Assembly: GCF_024158035.1 (NCBI RefSeq)
Contig: NZ_JAMZEK010000003.1
Location: 124,001 to 188,000, forward strand
Source: Dyella lutea
Lineage (GTDB): Bacteria > Pseudomonadota > Gammaproteobacteria > Xanthomonadales > Rhodanobacteraceae
DNA: 64,000 nucleotides
Direction: 5' to 3'
Shown: piece after piece, positions 1-8,221 of the stretch
Layout of the letters: each line of letters begins with the position of its first letter
How positions within the stretch are numbered: the stretch's first letter is position 1
The notes under the pieces: generated by a model
The model's database searches: none
What the model was told of the DNA's origin: nothing
What the model saw: only the letters and a program-made list of their open reading frames with translations
Made by a program: the position numbers and the translations under genes

Positions 1-96
1 GGTCCGTGCACGGTCACGCTGGCCGCCGCCGAGCAGCTGGAGGCGCACCGCCGCGCGGTGTCGATGCGGCTGGACGTGCTGGAGGGTCGCGCATGA
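1..96 (+). CDS. hisD: Histidinol dehydrogenase, C-terminal end (partial)
   Basis: Only the last 31 codons are present; the gene begins before the window. The frame read from base 1 begins GPCTVTLAAAEQLEAH and ends at a TGA that shares bases with the hisC start (ATGA). A tail rich in Ala and Glu ending a few residues after a helix is usual for HisD, which oxidises histidinol to histidine in the last two steps of histidine synthesis. The assignment leans on position directly before hisC in a his operon, because the fragment carries no catalytic residue. Confidence 0.8.
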   Translation, partial: GPCTVTLAAAEQLEAHRRAVSMRLDVLEGRA

Positions 97-1151
97 GCGT
101 GCTCGACCTGGCGCGTCCCGAGATCCGCGCGATGCAGCCGTACTCCTCGGCGCGCATGGAGGCCAGCGGCGGGCAGATCCTGCTCAACGCGAACGAGTCG
201 GCCTGGGCGCCGTTCGGTGAGGCGGCCGCCGGCTGCAACCGCTATCCCGATCCGCAACCGGCGGCGCTGGTCGATGCTCTGGCCGCGCTCTATGGCGTGC
301 GCCGCGAGCAGCTGCTGGTCGGCCGCGGCAGCGACGAGGCGATCGACCTGCTGGTGCGCGCGTTCTGCCGCGCCGGCGAGGACGCGATCCTGATCCAGCC
401 GCCGACCTTCGGCATGTACGCGGTGTGCGCGCGCATCCAGAACGCGGCGGTGATCGAGGCGCCGCTGGCCGCCGACTTCACGCTGGACGTCGACGCCGTG
501 CTGGCGGCGATGACCCCGGCGGTGAAGCTGGTGTTCGTCTGCACCCCGAACAATCCGACCGGGCAGGTGATCCCGCTGGCGGCGGTGGAACGCCTGGCGC
601 AGACGCTCGCCGGGCGCGCGCTGCTGATCGTCGACGAGGCCTACGTCGAGTTCGCCGACGCACCGGGCTTCGTTGGCCTGATCGATCGCCACGAGCATGT
701 CGGCATCCTGCGCACGCTCTCGAAAGCCTGGGCGCTGGCCGGTGCGCGCATCGGCACGCTGCTGGCGAACGACGCGGTGATCGCGCTGCTGCGGCGGATC
801 ATGCCGCCGTATCCGCTGCCCTTGCCCTGCGTGGATGCGGCCTTGGCCGCGCTGTCGCCGGAGGGCCAGGCCCAGGCGCGCGGGCACATCGCCGAGATCA
901 AGGCCGAGCGAGCGCGCATGCGCACGGCGATCGCCGCGGTGCCCGGCGTGCGCGAGGTGCTGCCGTCGCAGGCGAACTTCCTCGCTGTGCGCTTCGATGA
1001 CGCCGGTGCTATCTACCAGCGCTTGCTCGCCGCCGGCATCGTGGTGCGCGACGTGCGCCGCTATCCGAATCTGGGCGATGCGCTGCGCATCACCATCGGC
1101 ACGGCGGAGGAAAACGCCCGCGTGCTGGATGTGCTGGAGCAGACCCGATGA
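93..1151 (+). CDS. hisC: Histidinol-phosphate aminotransferase
   Basis: A 352-residue class I/II PLP aminotransferase that converts imidazole-acetol phosphate and glutamate to histidinol phosphate in the cytoplasm. The asparagine-rich motif NNPTG lies at residues 153-157, the DEAY motif at 181-184, and the PLP lysine is K211 in TLSKAWAL. Length is normal for the family. The ATG at 93 overlaps the hisD stop in an ATGA arrangement, which supports this start over an upstream in-frame start inside hisD and suggests translational coupling. It is followed by a 106-base gap holding a REP pair, the only long gap in the core of this his operon. Confidence 0.97.
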   Translation: MSVLDLARPEIRAMQPYSSARMEASGGQILLNANESAWAPFGEAAAGCNRYPDPQPAALVDALAALYGVRREQLLVGRGSDEAIDLLVRAFCRAGEDAILIQPPTFGMYAVCARIQNAAVIEAPLAADFTLDVDAVLAAMTPAVKLVFVCTPNNPTGQVIPLAAVERLAQTLAGRALLIVDEAYVEFADAPGFVGLIDRHEHVGILRTLSKAWALAGARIGTLLANDAVIALLRRIMPPYPLPLPCVDAALAALSPEGQAQARGHIAEIKAERARMRTAIAAVPGVREVLPSQANFLAVRFDDAGAIYQRLLAAGIVVRDVRRYPNLGDALRITIGTAEENARVLDVLEQTR

Positions 1152-1163
1152 ATCACGCGAATC

Positions 1164-1237
1164 GTAGGAGCGCACACTGTGCGCGACTGCCAGACCGATG
1201 CCGCATCCCGCAGGTCGCGCACAAGGTGCGCTCCTAC
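1164..1237. repeat. Inverted pair of REP palindromes (REPIN/BIME-like)
   Basis: Two 24-base units face each other: 1164-1187 and 1214-1237. Each unit begins (on its own strand) with GTAG followed by GAGCGCAC, a 3-base loop, then GTGCGCGAC. The two units differ only at two loop bases (ACT against CTT). This matches the GTRG-foot REP elements known from Stenotrophomonas and other gammaproteobacteria, which are moved by RAYT transposases. The pair sits between the hisC stop and the hisB ribosome binding site, so it would form a large hairpin in the his mRNA. No RAYT gene is in the window. Confidence 0.85.
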
Positions 1238-1257
1238 ATGGGTTGGAGAGATTGTTG

Positions 1258-2322
1258 ATGAGCCGCAAGATCCTTTTCATCGACCGCGACGGTTGCCTGA
1301 TCGTCGAGCCGCCGGACGAGCAGATCGACAGCTACGAGAAGCTCGAGCTTCTCCCCGGCGTGATCGGCGCGCTGCAGCGCTGCGTCGCCGCCGGCTACGA
1401 GCTGGTGCTGGTCACCAACCAGGACGGCCTTGGTACCGCGAGCTTTCCGCAGGACAGCTTCGACGGCCCGCACCAGCTGCTGCTTCGCATCCTGACCTCG
1501 CAGGGCATCGTGTTCCGCGAACAGCTGATCGACCGCAGCTTCCCGCACGAGGGACTGGACACGCGCAAGCCGGGCATCGGCATGCTGCGTCACTACCTGG
1601 CCGACGACGGCTGGAGCCGGGCGGCTTCGGCGGTTATTGGCGACCGCGAGACCGACATGCAGCTGGCCGCCAACCTCGGCGTGCGCGGTCTGCGCGTGGG
1701 GCCGCAGGGGCTGTCGTGGGACGCCATCGCACACCGCCTGCTCGATGCGCCGCGCACCGCCACGGTCCAGCGCAACACGAAGGAAACCCGGATCAACGTG
1801 AGCGTGGACCTGGATCGGGTGGCGGAGCCGAAGATCCACACCGGGCTGGGCTTCTTCGACCACATGCTCGAGCAGATCGGCAAGCACGGCGGCTTCGCAC
1901 TGGAGCTGAACTGCGACGGCGACACCCACATCGACGAGCACCACACGATGGAGGACTGCGCGCTGGCCCTAGGCCAGGCGCTGAAGCAGGCGCTGGGCGA
2001 CAAGCGCGGCATCGGCCGCTACGGCTTCACGCTGCCGATGGACGAGTCCTTCGCCAGCGCCGCACTGGATCTCTCCGGCCGGCCGTACTTCGTGTTCGAG
2101 GGCAGCTTCCCGCGCGAGCGCGTGGGCGATATCCCCACCGAGCTGGTGCCGCACGTGTTCCGCTCGTTGTGCGAGACGCTAGGCGCCAACCTGCACCTCA
2201 GCGTGAAGGGCGACAACGCGCACCACATGGTCGAGGCCTGCTTCAAGGTGGTGGCGCGCGCGCTGCGCCAGGCGATCCGCCGCGAGGGCAGCGAGCTGCC
2301 CAGCACCAAGGGGACGCTCTGA
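1258..2322 (+). CDS. hisB: Bifunctional histidinol-phosphatase / imidazoleglycerol-phosphate dehydratase
   Basis: A 354-residue fusion of an HAD phosphatase (residues 1-165; nucleophile motif FIDRDG at 8-12) and an IGP dehydratase (from about 170; [29 protein letters not shown] motifs). It performs the sixth and eighth steps of histidine synthesis. The fused form is typical of enterobacteria and xanthomonads. The loop that in E. coli binds structural zinc with three Cys and one His is here [15 protein letters not shown] (residues 91-105), with none of the four ligands. The start is ATG at 1258 after GGAG at 1245. The stop overlaps hisH by one base. Confidence 0.96.
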   Translation: MSRKILFIDRDGCLIVEPPDEQIDSYEKLELLPGVIGALQRCVAAGYELVLVTNQDGLGTASFPQDSFDGPHQLLLRILTSQGIVFREQLIDRSFPHEGLDTRKPGIGMLRHYLADDGWSRAASAVIGDRETDMQLAANLGVRGLRVGPQGLSWDAIAHRLLDAPRTATVQRNTKETRINVSVDLDRVAEPKIHTGLGFFDHMLEQIGKHGGFALELNCDGDTHIDEHHTMEDCALALGQALKQALGDKRGIGRYGFTLPMDESFASAALDLSGRPYFVFEGSFPRERVGDIPTELVPHVFRSLCETLGANLHLSVKGDNAHHMVEACFKVVARALRQAIRREGSELPSTKGTL

Positions 2323-2912
2323 TGGCCGTGGTGCTGGTCGATGCGGGCGGCACGAACATTGGCTCGGTGCGCTACGCGCTGCAGCGCCTCGGCGTGGAGG
2401 CGGCGCTGACCGCCGATCCGGTCACCATCCGCGGCGCCGACAAGGTGATCCTGCCCGGCGTGGGTGCGGCCGGTCCCGGCATGGCGCGGCTGCGCGAACT
2501 GGGCCTGGTCGAGCTGATGCGGTCGCTGACCCAGCCAGTGCTGGGCGTGTGCCTGGGCATGCAGCTGCTGTGCACGCATTCGGAAGAGGGCGATACCGAG
2601 TGTCTCGGCGTGATCGACGCCCCGGTGCGTCGCTTCCACGAAGCGCCCGGCCTGCGCGTGCCGCACATGGGCTGGAACGCGCTGGCGTCGGTGCGCACCC
2701 ATCCGCTGCTGGACGGGCTGGCCGCAGGCGAGCAGGCGTATTTCGTGCACAGCTACGCGGTGCCGGTGGGCGACTACACGGTGGCCACCAGCGACTTCGG
2801 CGGCCCGTTCTCCGCGGTGATCGCCCGCGGCAATTTCCATGGCATGCAGTTCCATCCCGAGCGTTCGGCCGGCGTGGGCGCCAGACTCCTACAGAATTTC
2901 CTCAGCCTATGA
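2322..2912 (+). CDS. hisH: Imidazole glycerol phosphate synthase, glutamine amidotransferase subunit
   Basis: A 196-residue class I glutaminase that supplies ammonia to HisF. The catalytic cysteine is C77 in GVCLGMQ, and the His-Glu pair is H178/E180 in MQFHPERS. The start ATG shares its A with the hisB TGA, and the stop overlaps the hisA start, so translation is probably coupled. HisH and HisF form the heterodimer that makes IGP and AICAR, the latter feeding purine synthesis. Length is normal. Confidence 0.97.
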   Translation: MAVVLVDAGGTNIGSVRYALQRLGVEAALTADPVTIRGADKVILPGVGAAGPGMARLRELGLVELMRSLTQPVLGVCLGMQLLCTHSEEGDTECLGVIDAPVRRFHEAPGLRVPHMGWNALASVRTHPLLDGLAAGEQAYFVHSYAVPVGDYTVATSDFGGPFSAVIARGNFHGMQFHPERSAGVGARLLQNFLSL

Positions 2913-3637
2913 ACTTCGACGTCATTCCGGCCATCGACCTGCGGGAAGGGCGCGTGGTGCGCCTGCGCCAGGGCGACTATGCACAGCAGACCATCTACGG
3001 CAGCGATCCGGCCGAGTTTGCCCGGCGCTACCTGCACGCAGGGGCGCGCTGGCTGCATCTGGTGGATCTGGATGGTGCCCGCTCCGGCGATCTGGAGAAC
3101 CTGTCGACGATCCGTGCGATCGCGGCCGAGGGGATTCAGGTGCAGGCGGGGGGCGGGGTGCGCACGGAGGACGATCTTCGTCGCCTGTTCGACGTCGGGG
3201 TCGATCGCGTGGTGCTGGGCAGCGTGGCGATCCGTGAGCCCGAGCAGGTGGCGCGCTGGCTGGACACCCACGGCAGCGAGCGCATCACGATCGCGCTGGA
3301 TACGCGGAGGATCGGCGAGGACTGGCTTCTGCCCAGTGCCGGATGGACCGCGATGGAATCGCGCACGCTGGACGAGCTGGCGCCGTGGTACGCCGCCCAC
3401 GGCGCCCGCCATCTGCTGTGTACCGATATCGACCGCGACGGCATGCTGGCCGGCTTCAATCTCGATCTCTATCGCCATCTCGCCAACACCCTGCCGCAGC
3501 TGGCGGTGCAGGCCTCCGGCGGCGTGCGTTCGCTGGCGGATATCCGTGCCGCCCGCGATGTCGGCGCGCGCGGAGTCATCCTCGGCCGTGCGTTGCTCGA
3601 GGGGCGCTTCACGCTGGAGGAGGCGCTGGCATGCTGA
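2909..3637 (+). CDS. hisA: ProFAR isomerase (phosphoribosylformimino-AICAR-P isomerase)
   Basis: A 242-residue TIM barrel of the HisA/HisF family that isomerises ProFAR to PRFAR. The N-terminal motif [10 protein letters not shown] carries the catalytic Asp at the end of strand 1, and TDIDRDGML near residue 170 carries the second. Two half-barrels are visible from the repeated phosphate-binding glycines (QAGGGVR, QASGGVR). ATG at 2909 overlaps the hisH stop (ATGA) and its own stop overlaps hisF. Confidence 0.97.
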   Translation: MNFDVIPAIDLREGRVVRLRQGDYAQQTIYGSDPAEFARRYLHAGARWLHLVDLDGARSGDLENLSTIRAIAAEGIQVQAGGGVRTEDDLRRLFDVGVDRVVLGSVAIREPEQVARWLDTHGSERITIALDTRRIGEDWLLPSAGWTAMESRTLDELAPWYAAHGARHLLCTDIDRDGMLAGFNLDLYRHLANTLPQLAVQASGGVRSLADIRAARDVGARGVILGRALLEGRFTLEEALAC

Positions 3638-4401
3638 GCCGCCGCATCATCCCCTGCCTGGACGTGCGCGACGGCCAGGTGGTCAAGGGCGTGCGCTTCC
3701 GCGACCACGTCGTGATGGGTGAGATCGTCGACCTGGCGTTGCGCTACCGCGACGAGGGCGCCGACGAGCTGGTGTTCTACGACATCACCGCCAGCCCGCA
3801 GGGGCGCAGCGTCGACCGCGGCTGGGTCGAACGCGTGGCGCGCGTCATCGACATCCCGTTTTGCGTGGCCGGCGGCATTCGTTCGGTGGAGGAGGCGCGC
3901 GCCGTGCTGCACGCCGGCGCCGACAAGATCTCGGTGAATTCTCCGGCGCTGGAGCGTCCGGAGTTGATCGACGAGCTGGCCGGGGCGTTCGGCGTGCAGT
4001 GCGTGGTGGTCGGCATCGACTCGCTGCGCGACGCCGACGGCCAGTGGCGCGTGCACCAGTACACCGGTGACCCGGACAAGACCCAGGCGCTGGCCCGCGG
4101 CACGCTCGACTGGATGGTCGAGGCGCAGCGCTGCGGCGCCGGCGAGATCGTGCTCAACTGCATGGGCAGCGACGGCGTGCGGCAGGGCTACGATCTGGAA
4201 CAGCTGCGCGCGGCCCGCGCGATCTGCCACGTGCCGCTGATCGCCTCGGGCGGTGCCGGAGCGATGGAGCATTTCCGCGAGGCCTTCCAGAGCGCCGACG
4301 TGGATGGTGCGCTGGCCGCCAGCGTGTTCCACTCCGGCGCCATCGCGATTCCCGAACTCAAGCGCTACCTCGCGCGCGAGGGTGTGGCCGTCCGCCTCTG
4401 A
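3631..4401 (+). CDS. hisF: Imidazole glycerol phosphate synthase, cyclase subunit
   Basis: A 256-residue TIM barrel that cyclises PRFAR with ammonia from HisH. Both catalytic aspartates are present: D11 in [10 protein letters not shown] and D130 in VVVGID. Phosphate-binding segments FCVAGGIRS and IASGGAGAM are intact. The ATG at 3631 lies seven bases inside hisA. About 38 bases separate it from hisIE, the last gene of the operon. Confidence 0.97.
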   Translation: MLSRRIIPCLDVRDGQVVKGVRFRDHVVMGEIVDLALRYRDEGADELVFYDITASPQGRSVDRGWVERVARVIDIPFCVAGGIRSVEEARAVLHAGADKISVNSPALERPELIDELAGAFGVQCVVVGIDSLRDADGQWRVHQYTGDPDKTQALARGTLDWMVEAQRCGAGEIVLNCMGSDGVRQGYDLEQLRAARAICHVPLIASGGAGAMEHFREAFQSADVDGALAASVFHSGAIAIPELKRYLAREGVAVRL

Positions 4402-4439
4402 GGCTTGGCCCCGTCCGCAACCCACTGGCAGAACGCACC

Positions 4440-5072
4440 ATGACCGACATGCTTCCCGATCCCACCGATCTCTCCCGCCTGGACTGGACCAAGGGCGACG
4501 GCCTGTTGCCGGCAATCGTGCAGCACGCGTTGACCGGCGAGGTGCTGATGCTCGGCTACATGAATGCCGCTGCGCTGGAGACCACGCAGCGGACCGGTTA
4601 CGTCACGTTCTTCAGTCGTTCCAAGCAACGCTTGTGGACCAAGGGCGAGAGCTCGGGCCACGTGCTGGCGCTGCGGTCGCTCCGCGTGGACTGTGATGGC
4701 GACACCCTGCTGGTCGGCGCGTTGCCGCACGGCCCTACCTGCCATACCGGCACGTCGAGTTGCTTCGGCGCGTCGGTACGGCCGGCGCTGGGTTTTCTCG
4801 CCGAGCTGGATGCCCTGGTGGCTCGGCGCCATGCCGAGCGCCCGGAAGGCAGCTACACCACGCGCCTGTTCGAAGGGGGCGTGCGGCGCATCGCCCAGAA
4901 GGTCGGCGAGGAGGGCGTGGAGACGGCTCTGGCAGGTGTGGTCCAGGGCGATGAGGAATTGCTGGGCGAGGCGGCGGACCTGATGTTCCACCTCACCGTG
5001 CTGCTGCGCGAGCGGGGCCTGTCCCTGGCCGCCGTCACCGACGTGCTGGCGGCCCGCCACGCGGCGAAGTGA
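4440..5072 (+). CDS. hisI: Bifunctional phosphoribosyl-AMP cyclohydrolase / phosphoribosyl-ATP pyrophosphatase
   Basis: A 210-residue HisIE fusion for the second and third steps of histidine synthesis. The cyclohydrolase half (1-115) has [10 protein letters not shown], the [12 protein letters not shown] segment and the metal ligands in DCDGD and CHTGTSSCF. The pyrophosphatase half (from about 120) has [11 protein letters not shown] and the helical [10 protein letters not shown] metal motif. The start could also be the in-frame ATG at 4449; no strong ribosome binding site decides. It is the last his gene and converges with the next minus-strand gene, six bases away. Confidence 0.96.
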   Translation: MTDMLPDPTDLSRLDWTKGDGLLPAIVQHALTGEVLMLGYMNAAALETTQRTGYVTFFSRSKQRLWTKGESSGHVLALRSLRVDCDGDTLLVGALPHGPTCHTGTSSCFGASVRPALGFLAELDALVARRHAERPEGSYTTRLFEGGVRRIAQKVGEEGVETALAGVVQGDEELLGEAADLMFHLTVLLRERGLSLAAVTDVLAARHAAK

Positions 5073-5078
5073 TCTGAC

Positions 5079-6098
5079 TCAGCGCGTCGCTGGCGTCCCG
5101 CCGGCGGCGTCCGGACGGAACGGTACCGGCGGCCCGACCGGGTCGCCCTGGCGCCAGCGGGCCAACTGGTCGGCAATGCCCTTGCCGATCGAGATCTGCG
5201 GCTCCGATGGAGTGAGCCGGTCCTGCTGTTCCCATCGGGCCACCTCGGCATGGGCCTGGCGGAAGGCGGCGATCGGGTCAGCGGTCCGGTTGAGCGCATC
5301 GACCAGCCATGCGCGGCCGAAGTAGGTGGCGGCCGAGTCGTTGCCGCAGCCGAACGAGCTGCGGTCGCTGCGGGCGGCGGTGATCACCAGCGTGCCGTCC
5401 CCCTGCAGGGGCGGTACGAAGCCGCCCGAATAGCAGGCGTTGACCACCACCACCTTCCATTTGAACGGGTGCTCGGCCAGGATGCCGGCGAGGTCCGGCG
5501 CGCCGATCTGGTCCAGCGGCAGCGGGTCCATGTCCACCAGCAGGGTGTGTTCCGGGTCGCCGTGGCTGGTGAGGTAGAGCATCAGGATATCCTGTTGAGG
5601 GTCCATCACCTTGGACACGCCGGTCAGCGCGGTCTCCAAGTTGCTCCAGCTGGCCAGCGGCCGGCTATCGAGCGTGGCCGGGTTGTTCTCCAGCACCAGC
5701 GTGTGGGCACGGGTGCCGTAGCGGTGGCGGAACAGGGTGGCGGCGTACTCGGCCTCGTTGCGGAACACATCCTCGCTGCCGTCGCCGGCGAAGCTCACCA
5801 GGTACAGGTTGGGGACGCCAGGTACGCGCGGTGCCAGGGCGTCCAAGGCTTGCTGCATCAGCCGGGGCTGGGCATACAGCACCTGTTCGGGCGACGGCGC
5901 GCTCCTGGGCCAGCCGTCGGTCGGCAGCAGGCCGTCGTCGGTCGTCGCGTTCGTATCCGGGCTAGCGGCGGCTGCTGATCCGCTGGTGGTCGACGCCGGA
6001 CCCGGGTTTGTGACGGGTACGGTCGGCGTGTGCAGCACGGTCGCAGTGAGCGCGGCACCGGTGGCCAGGGCGAGCAGGGCGATGATCAGCGTGCGCAT
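5079..6098 (-). CDS. Exported C13-family (legumain/caspase-like) cysteine peptidase
   Basis: A 339-residue protein with a short N-terminal hydrophobic segment (residues 2-21, MRTLIIALLALATG), then a Ser/Thr/Ala/Pro-rich linker to about residue 65. The peptidase domain holds the clan CD dyad: H179 in LTSHGDPEH after hydrophobic strand ILMLYL, and C222 in VNACYSGGF after strand KVVVV. These are the signatures of Peptidase_C13 proteins. Substrate is unknown; the signal suggests periplasmic or membrane-anchored action. It starts 22 bases after mtnC on the same strand and is probably co-transcribed with mtnBDC. An in-frame ORF continues upstream into mtnC but the hydrophobic leader fixes this start. 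Confidence 0.85.
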   Translation of the reverse strand: MRTLIIALLALATGAALTATVLHTPTVPVTNPGPASTTSGSAAAASPDTNATTDDGLLPTDGWPRSAPSPEQVLYAQPRLMQQALDALAPRVPGVPNLYLVSFAGDGSEDVFRNEAEYAATLFRHRYGTRAHTLVLENNPATLDSRPLASWSNLETALTGVSKVMDPQQDILMLYLTSHGDPEHTLLVDMDPLPLDQIGAPDLAGILAEHPFKWKVVVVNACYSGGFVPPLQGDGTLVITAARSDRSSFGCGNDSAATYFGRAWLVDALNRTADPIAAFRQAHAEVARWEQQDRLTPSEPQISIGKGIADQLARWRQGDPVGPPVPFRPDAAGGTPATR

Positions 6099-6120
6099 GT
6101 CGGGGCCGGGGGCTCGGGAT

Positions 6121-6807
6121 TCAGAGCGCGATGGCGTCGAAATCCCGGTAGGCGGGGTGGGTGCTCGCGGCTGGCAGCGTCGCGGCATCGCGCAGCAGCC
6201 AGCCAGTCTGGAAACCCGCCGCCCGCGCGGCGTCGAGTTCCTGCTCGATGTCGGACAGGAACAGCAGGTGCGCAGGTTGTTCGCCGATGGCCTCGGCGAT
6301 CGCTTCGTACGAGGCCTGCTCGCGCTTGGGGCCCGTCTCGGTATCGAAGTAGCCGGCGAACAGTGGCGTGAGGTCGCCGGCTTCGCTGTAGCCGAAGAAC
6401 AGCTTCTGCGCGGGTACCGAACCGGAGGAATACACATAGAGCTTCAGCCCCTGTGCGCGCCAGGTGCGCAGGCGTGCCGGCACTTCGGGGTAGACGTGAG
6501 CGCGGTAGTCGCCGGCCTCGTAGCCTTCCTGCCAGATCATGCCCTGCAGCGCCTTCAATGCCGTGGACTTGCGGTCCTCGTCGATCCAGCGCAGCAGCAA
6601 CTCGATGACTTCCTGTCGACTGGCTTCGATGAAACCGGCCTCCTTCGCTGCCTCGTGCAGCCAGTGCTGCACCTCGGGACGGTCGCCATGGGTCTCGACG
6701 AAGGCGGGCAGGCGCTTGCGCGCATAGGGAAACAGCACGTCCTTGACGAAGTGGATCGAACTGGTGGTGCCTTCGATGTCGGTGACGATGGCGCGGACTT
6801 CGATCAT
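6121..6807 (-). CDS. mtnC: Enolase-phosphatase E1 (methionine salvage)
   Basis: A 228-residue HAD-superfamily enzyme that enolises and dephosphorylates 2,3-diketo-5-methylthiopentyl-1-phosphate to the acireductone. Visible motifs are the nucleophile loop VTDIEGTT (D10, E12), YVYSSGSV (motif II Ser), KREQASY (motif III Lys) and LFLSDIEQELDAA (motif IV). The ATG at 6807 follows GGAAAA at a fitting distance; the longer upstream frame overlaps mtnD and is not needed. It is the third gene of mtnB-mtnD-mtnC. Confidence 0.95.
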   Translation of the reverse strand: MIEVRAIVTDIEGTTSSIHFVKDVLFPYARKRLPAFVETHGDRPEVQHWLHEAAKEAGFIEASRQEVIELLLRWIDEDRKSTALKALQGMIWQEGYEAGDYRAHVYPEVPARLRTWRAQGLKLYVYSSGSVPAQKLFFGYSEAGDLTPLFAGYFDTETGPKREQASYEAIAEAIGEQPAHLLFLSDIEQELDAARAAGFQTGWLLRDAATLPAASTHPAYRDFDAIAL

Positions 6808-6838
6808 CGAGTGGTTTTCCGTGTCGTTGGCTGGGGTA

Positions 6839-7411
6839 TCAGGGAGCAAGGGCAGTCGCGCTGGGGTGGGGGGGCATGCGCGGGAAGCGGCCGGCGATGT
6901 CGGTGCCGGTGAAATGGGCGACCCAGCCTTCCTTGTTGGTGAACAGGCGGATGGCCACGAAGTAGGGCGATTCGCTCATGTCGAACCAGTGGCGGGTGTT
7001 GTCGGGCACACCGATCAGATCGCCCTGCTCGCAGAGCACCTCGTAGACCTTGCCTGCGATGTGCAGGGTGAACTGCCCGGCGCCGGCCACGAAGAAGCGC
7101 ACCTCGTCCTCGCTGTGGGTGTGCTCTTCGAGAAACTTCTGGCGCAGTGTGGCCCGCTCCGGGTGATCGGGCTTCAGGCTGATCACGTCCACAGCCTGGT
7201 AGCCCTCGTCCTTCATCAGGCGGTCGATGTCCCCTTGGTAGGCAGCGATCACCTGCTCCTGGCTGGCCCCGGGCCATACGGGTTCATTCGCCTCCCAGCG
7301 CTCGAAGCGCACGCCGGCCTCGCGCAGTTCGTGCTCGATGGTCGCGTGGTCGTGGAATTCCGCCAGCGGGGTGCCCGGGATCTGGTCGTCGTAGATGCGC
7401 AGGCGGCTCAT
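6839..7411 (-). CDS. mtnD: Acireductone dioxygenase
   Basis: A 190-residue cupin that oxidises the MtnC product with O2 to the keto-acid precursor of methionine and formate (Fe form). The metal-binding motif [14 protein letters not shown] gives two His and a Glu; a second His is in NTRHWFDM. The C terminus [14 protein letters not shown] is typical. ATG at 7411 overlaps the mtnB stop (ATGA), so translation is probably coupled. Length is normal for bacterial ARD. Confidence 0.96.
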   Translation of the reverse strand: MSRLRIYDDQIPGTPLAEFHDHATIEHELREAGVRFERWEANEPVWPGASQEQVIAAYQGDIDRLMKDEGYQAVDVISLKPDHPERATLRQKFLEEHTHSEDEVRFFVAGAGQFTLHIAGKVYEVLCEQGDLIGVPDNTRHWFDMSESPYFVAIRLFTNKEGWVAHFTGTDIAGRFPRMPPHPSATALAP

Positions 7412-8055
7412 GCGGAAAGTCTCCTAAGGTCGAGCTCGCAGGCCAAAAGAAATTCCAGGGCCTCGAGGTGGCGACGCGTCTCGGCCATGTCACGCCCCCA
7501 GGTGTAGATACCGTGGCCGTCGATCAGGTATGCGTGCAGCGGTTTGCCGGCGTCCAGCCAGGCCTCCACGCGTGCGACCAGTTCCGGCATGTGCTGGGTG
7601 TTCGGAAACACCGGGATCTGCAGCATGCTCTCGTGGGTATGGAAGCCGGTGATCGCCTTCTGGAGCTCCCAGCCCTCCAGCCGGATCGAGCCCTGTGCGG
7701 CAAATAGACGCGAAGCCACACTCTGGGTGCGCGAATGGGTGTGTAGTACCACCCGCGTGTCCGGCCAGCGGCGATAGACCTGTGTATGCAGGGCGGTTTC
7801 GGCGCTGGGGCGTGCATCGGTCCCGACAGCCTGGCCGTCGAGATCGATCAGCATGATGTCATCGCGATCCAACCGGCCTTTGTCTCGTCCGGAGATCGTG
7901 ATGGCAGCGTGCGAATCGTCCACCCGCATCGAGAAATTGCTGCTGGTGGCGGGCGTCCAGCCCAGGGCGGCGAGATCTTTCGCTGCCCCGGCGATGGCGT
8001 CGGCACAAGCGAAGAATGCTTCGGAGGAAACTCCCGGGGGAAAGGTCTGCGACAT
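7408..8055 (-). CDS. mtnB: Methylthioribulose-1-phosphate dehydratase
   Basis: A 215-residue class II aldolase/adducin-fold enzyme that dehydrates methylthioribulose-1-phosphate. The zinc motif [12 protein letters not shown] and the later DGHGIYTWG His are present, as is TSSNFSMR near the N terminus. The chosen ATG at 8055 (MSQTFPPG) fits homologue length; the frame runs further upstream without support. It is the first gene of a probable mtnB-mtnD-mtnC-C13 peptidase operon, with a promoter-like sequence and palindrome at 8061-8092. mtnA, mtnK and mtnP are not in the window. Confidence 0.95.
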   Translation of the reverse strand: MSQTFPPGVSSEAFFACADAIAGAAKDLAALGWTPATSSNFSMRVDDSHAAITISGRDKGRLDRDDIMLIDLDGQAVGTDARPSAETALHTQVYRRWPDTRVVLHTHSRTQSVASRLFAAQGSIRLEGWELQKAITGFHTHESMLQIPVFPNTQHMPELVARVEAWLDAGKPLHAYLIDGHGIYTWGRDMAETRRHLEALEFLLACELDLRRLSA

Positions 8056-8060
8056 GATGA

Positions 8061-8074
8061 TTTGGACGTCCAAA
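8061..8074. promoter_or_regulatory. Perfect 14-base palindrome, candidate operator of mtnB
   Basis: TTTGGACGTCCAAA is its own reverse complement and lies 6 bases before the mtnB start codon. Its core GGACGTCC matches the MetJ met box (AGACGTCT) at 6 of 8 positions, but no second adjacent box is seen, so MetJ binding is not established. The site would lie just downstream of the transcription start predicted from the extended -10, a good place for a repressor. Confidence 0.5.
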
Positions 8075-8083
8075 CAGGCGCTC

Positions 8084-8092
8084 AGGATACCA
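8084..8092 (-). promoter_or_regulatory. Extended -10 promoter element of mtnB operon
   Basis: On the minus strand TGGTATCCT fits the extended -10 pattern TGnTATnnT. No good -35 at 17 bases is visible, as expected for extended -10 promoters. The predicted start lies about 20 bases before mtnB, next to the palindrome. Confidence 0.4.
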
Positions 8093-8166
8093 TGCGGACG
8101 AGCCTGGTCACCGGCAAATAAGAGCCATTCTCGCAAGTCAGGACAGATTGCGGGGAACGGCGTAGC

Positions 8167-8195
8167 ATCAACACGTTGATCGCTGCCACGGCAGC
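8167..8195. promoter_or_regulatory. Two adjacent inverted repeats upstream of the HiPIP gene
   Basis: ATCAAC-AC-GTTGAT (8167-8180) is followed at once by GCTGCC-AC-GGCAGC (8182-8195). Both have perfect 6-base arms around a 2-base centre. They lie 27-55 bases before the HiPIP start codon. The first looks like a small operator; the second could fold in the mRNA leader. No regulator can be named. Confidence 0.4.
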
Positions 8196-8221
8196 ATTAC
8201 ATCCACGACGGAGGTTTACCA

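Noticed and set aside
8064-8079. Tandem MetJ met boxes at mtnB
   Set aside because: Only one 8-mer resembles the met box; the adjacent 8-mers on either side match at three positions, about chance level.
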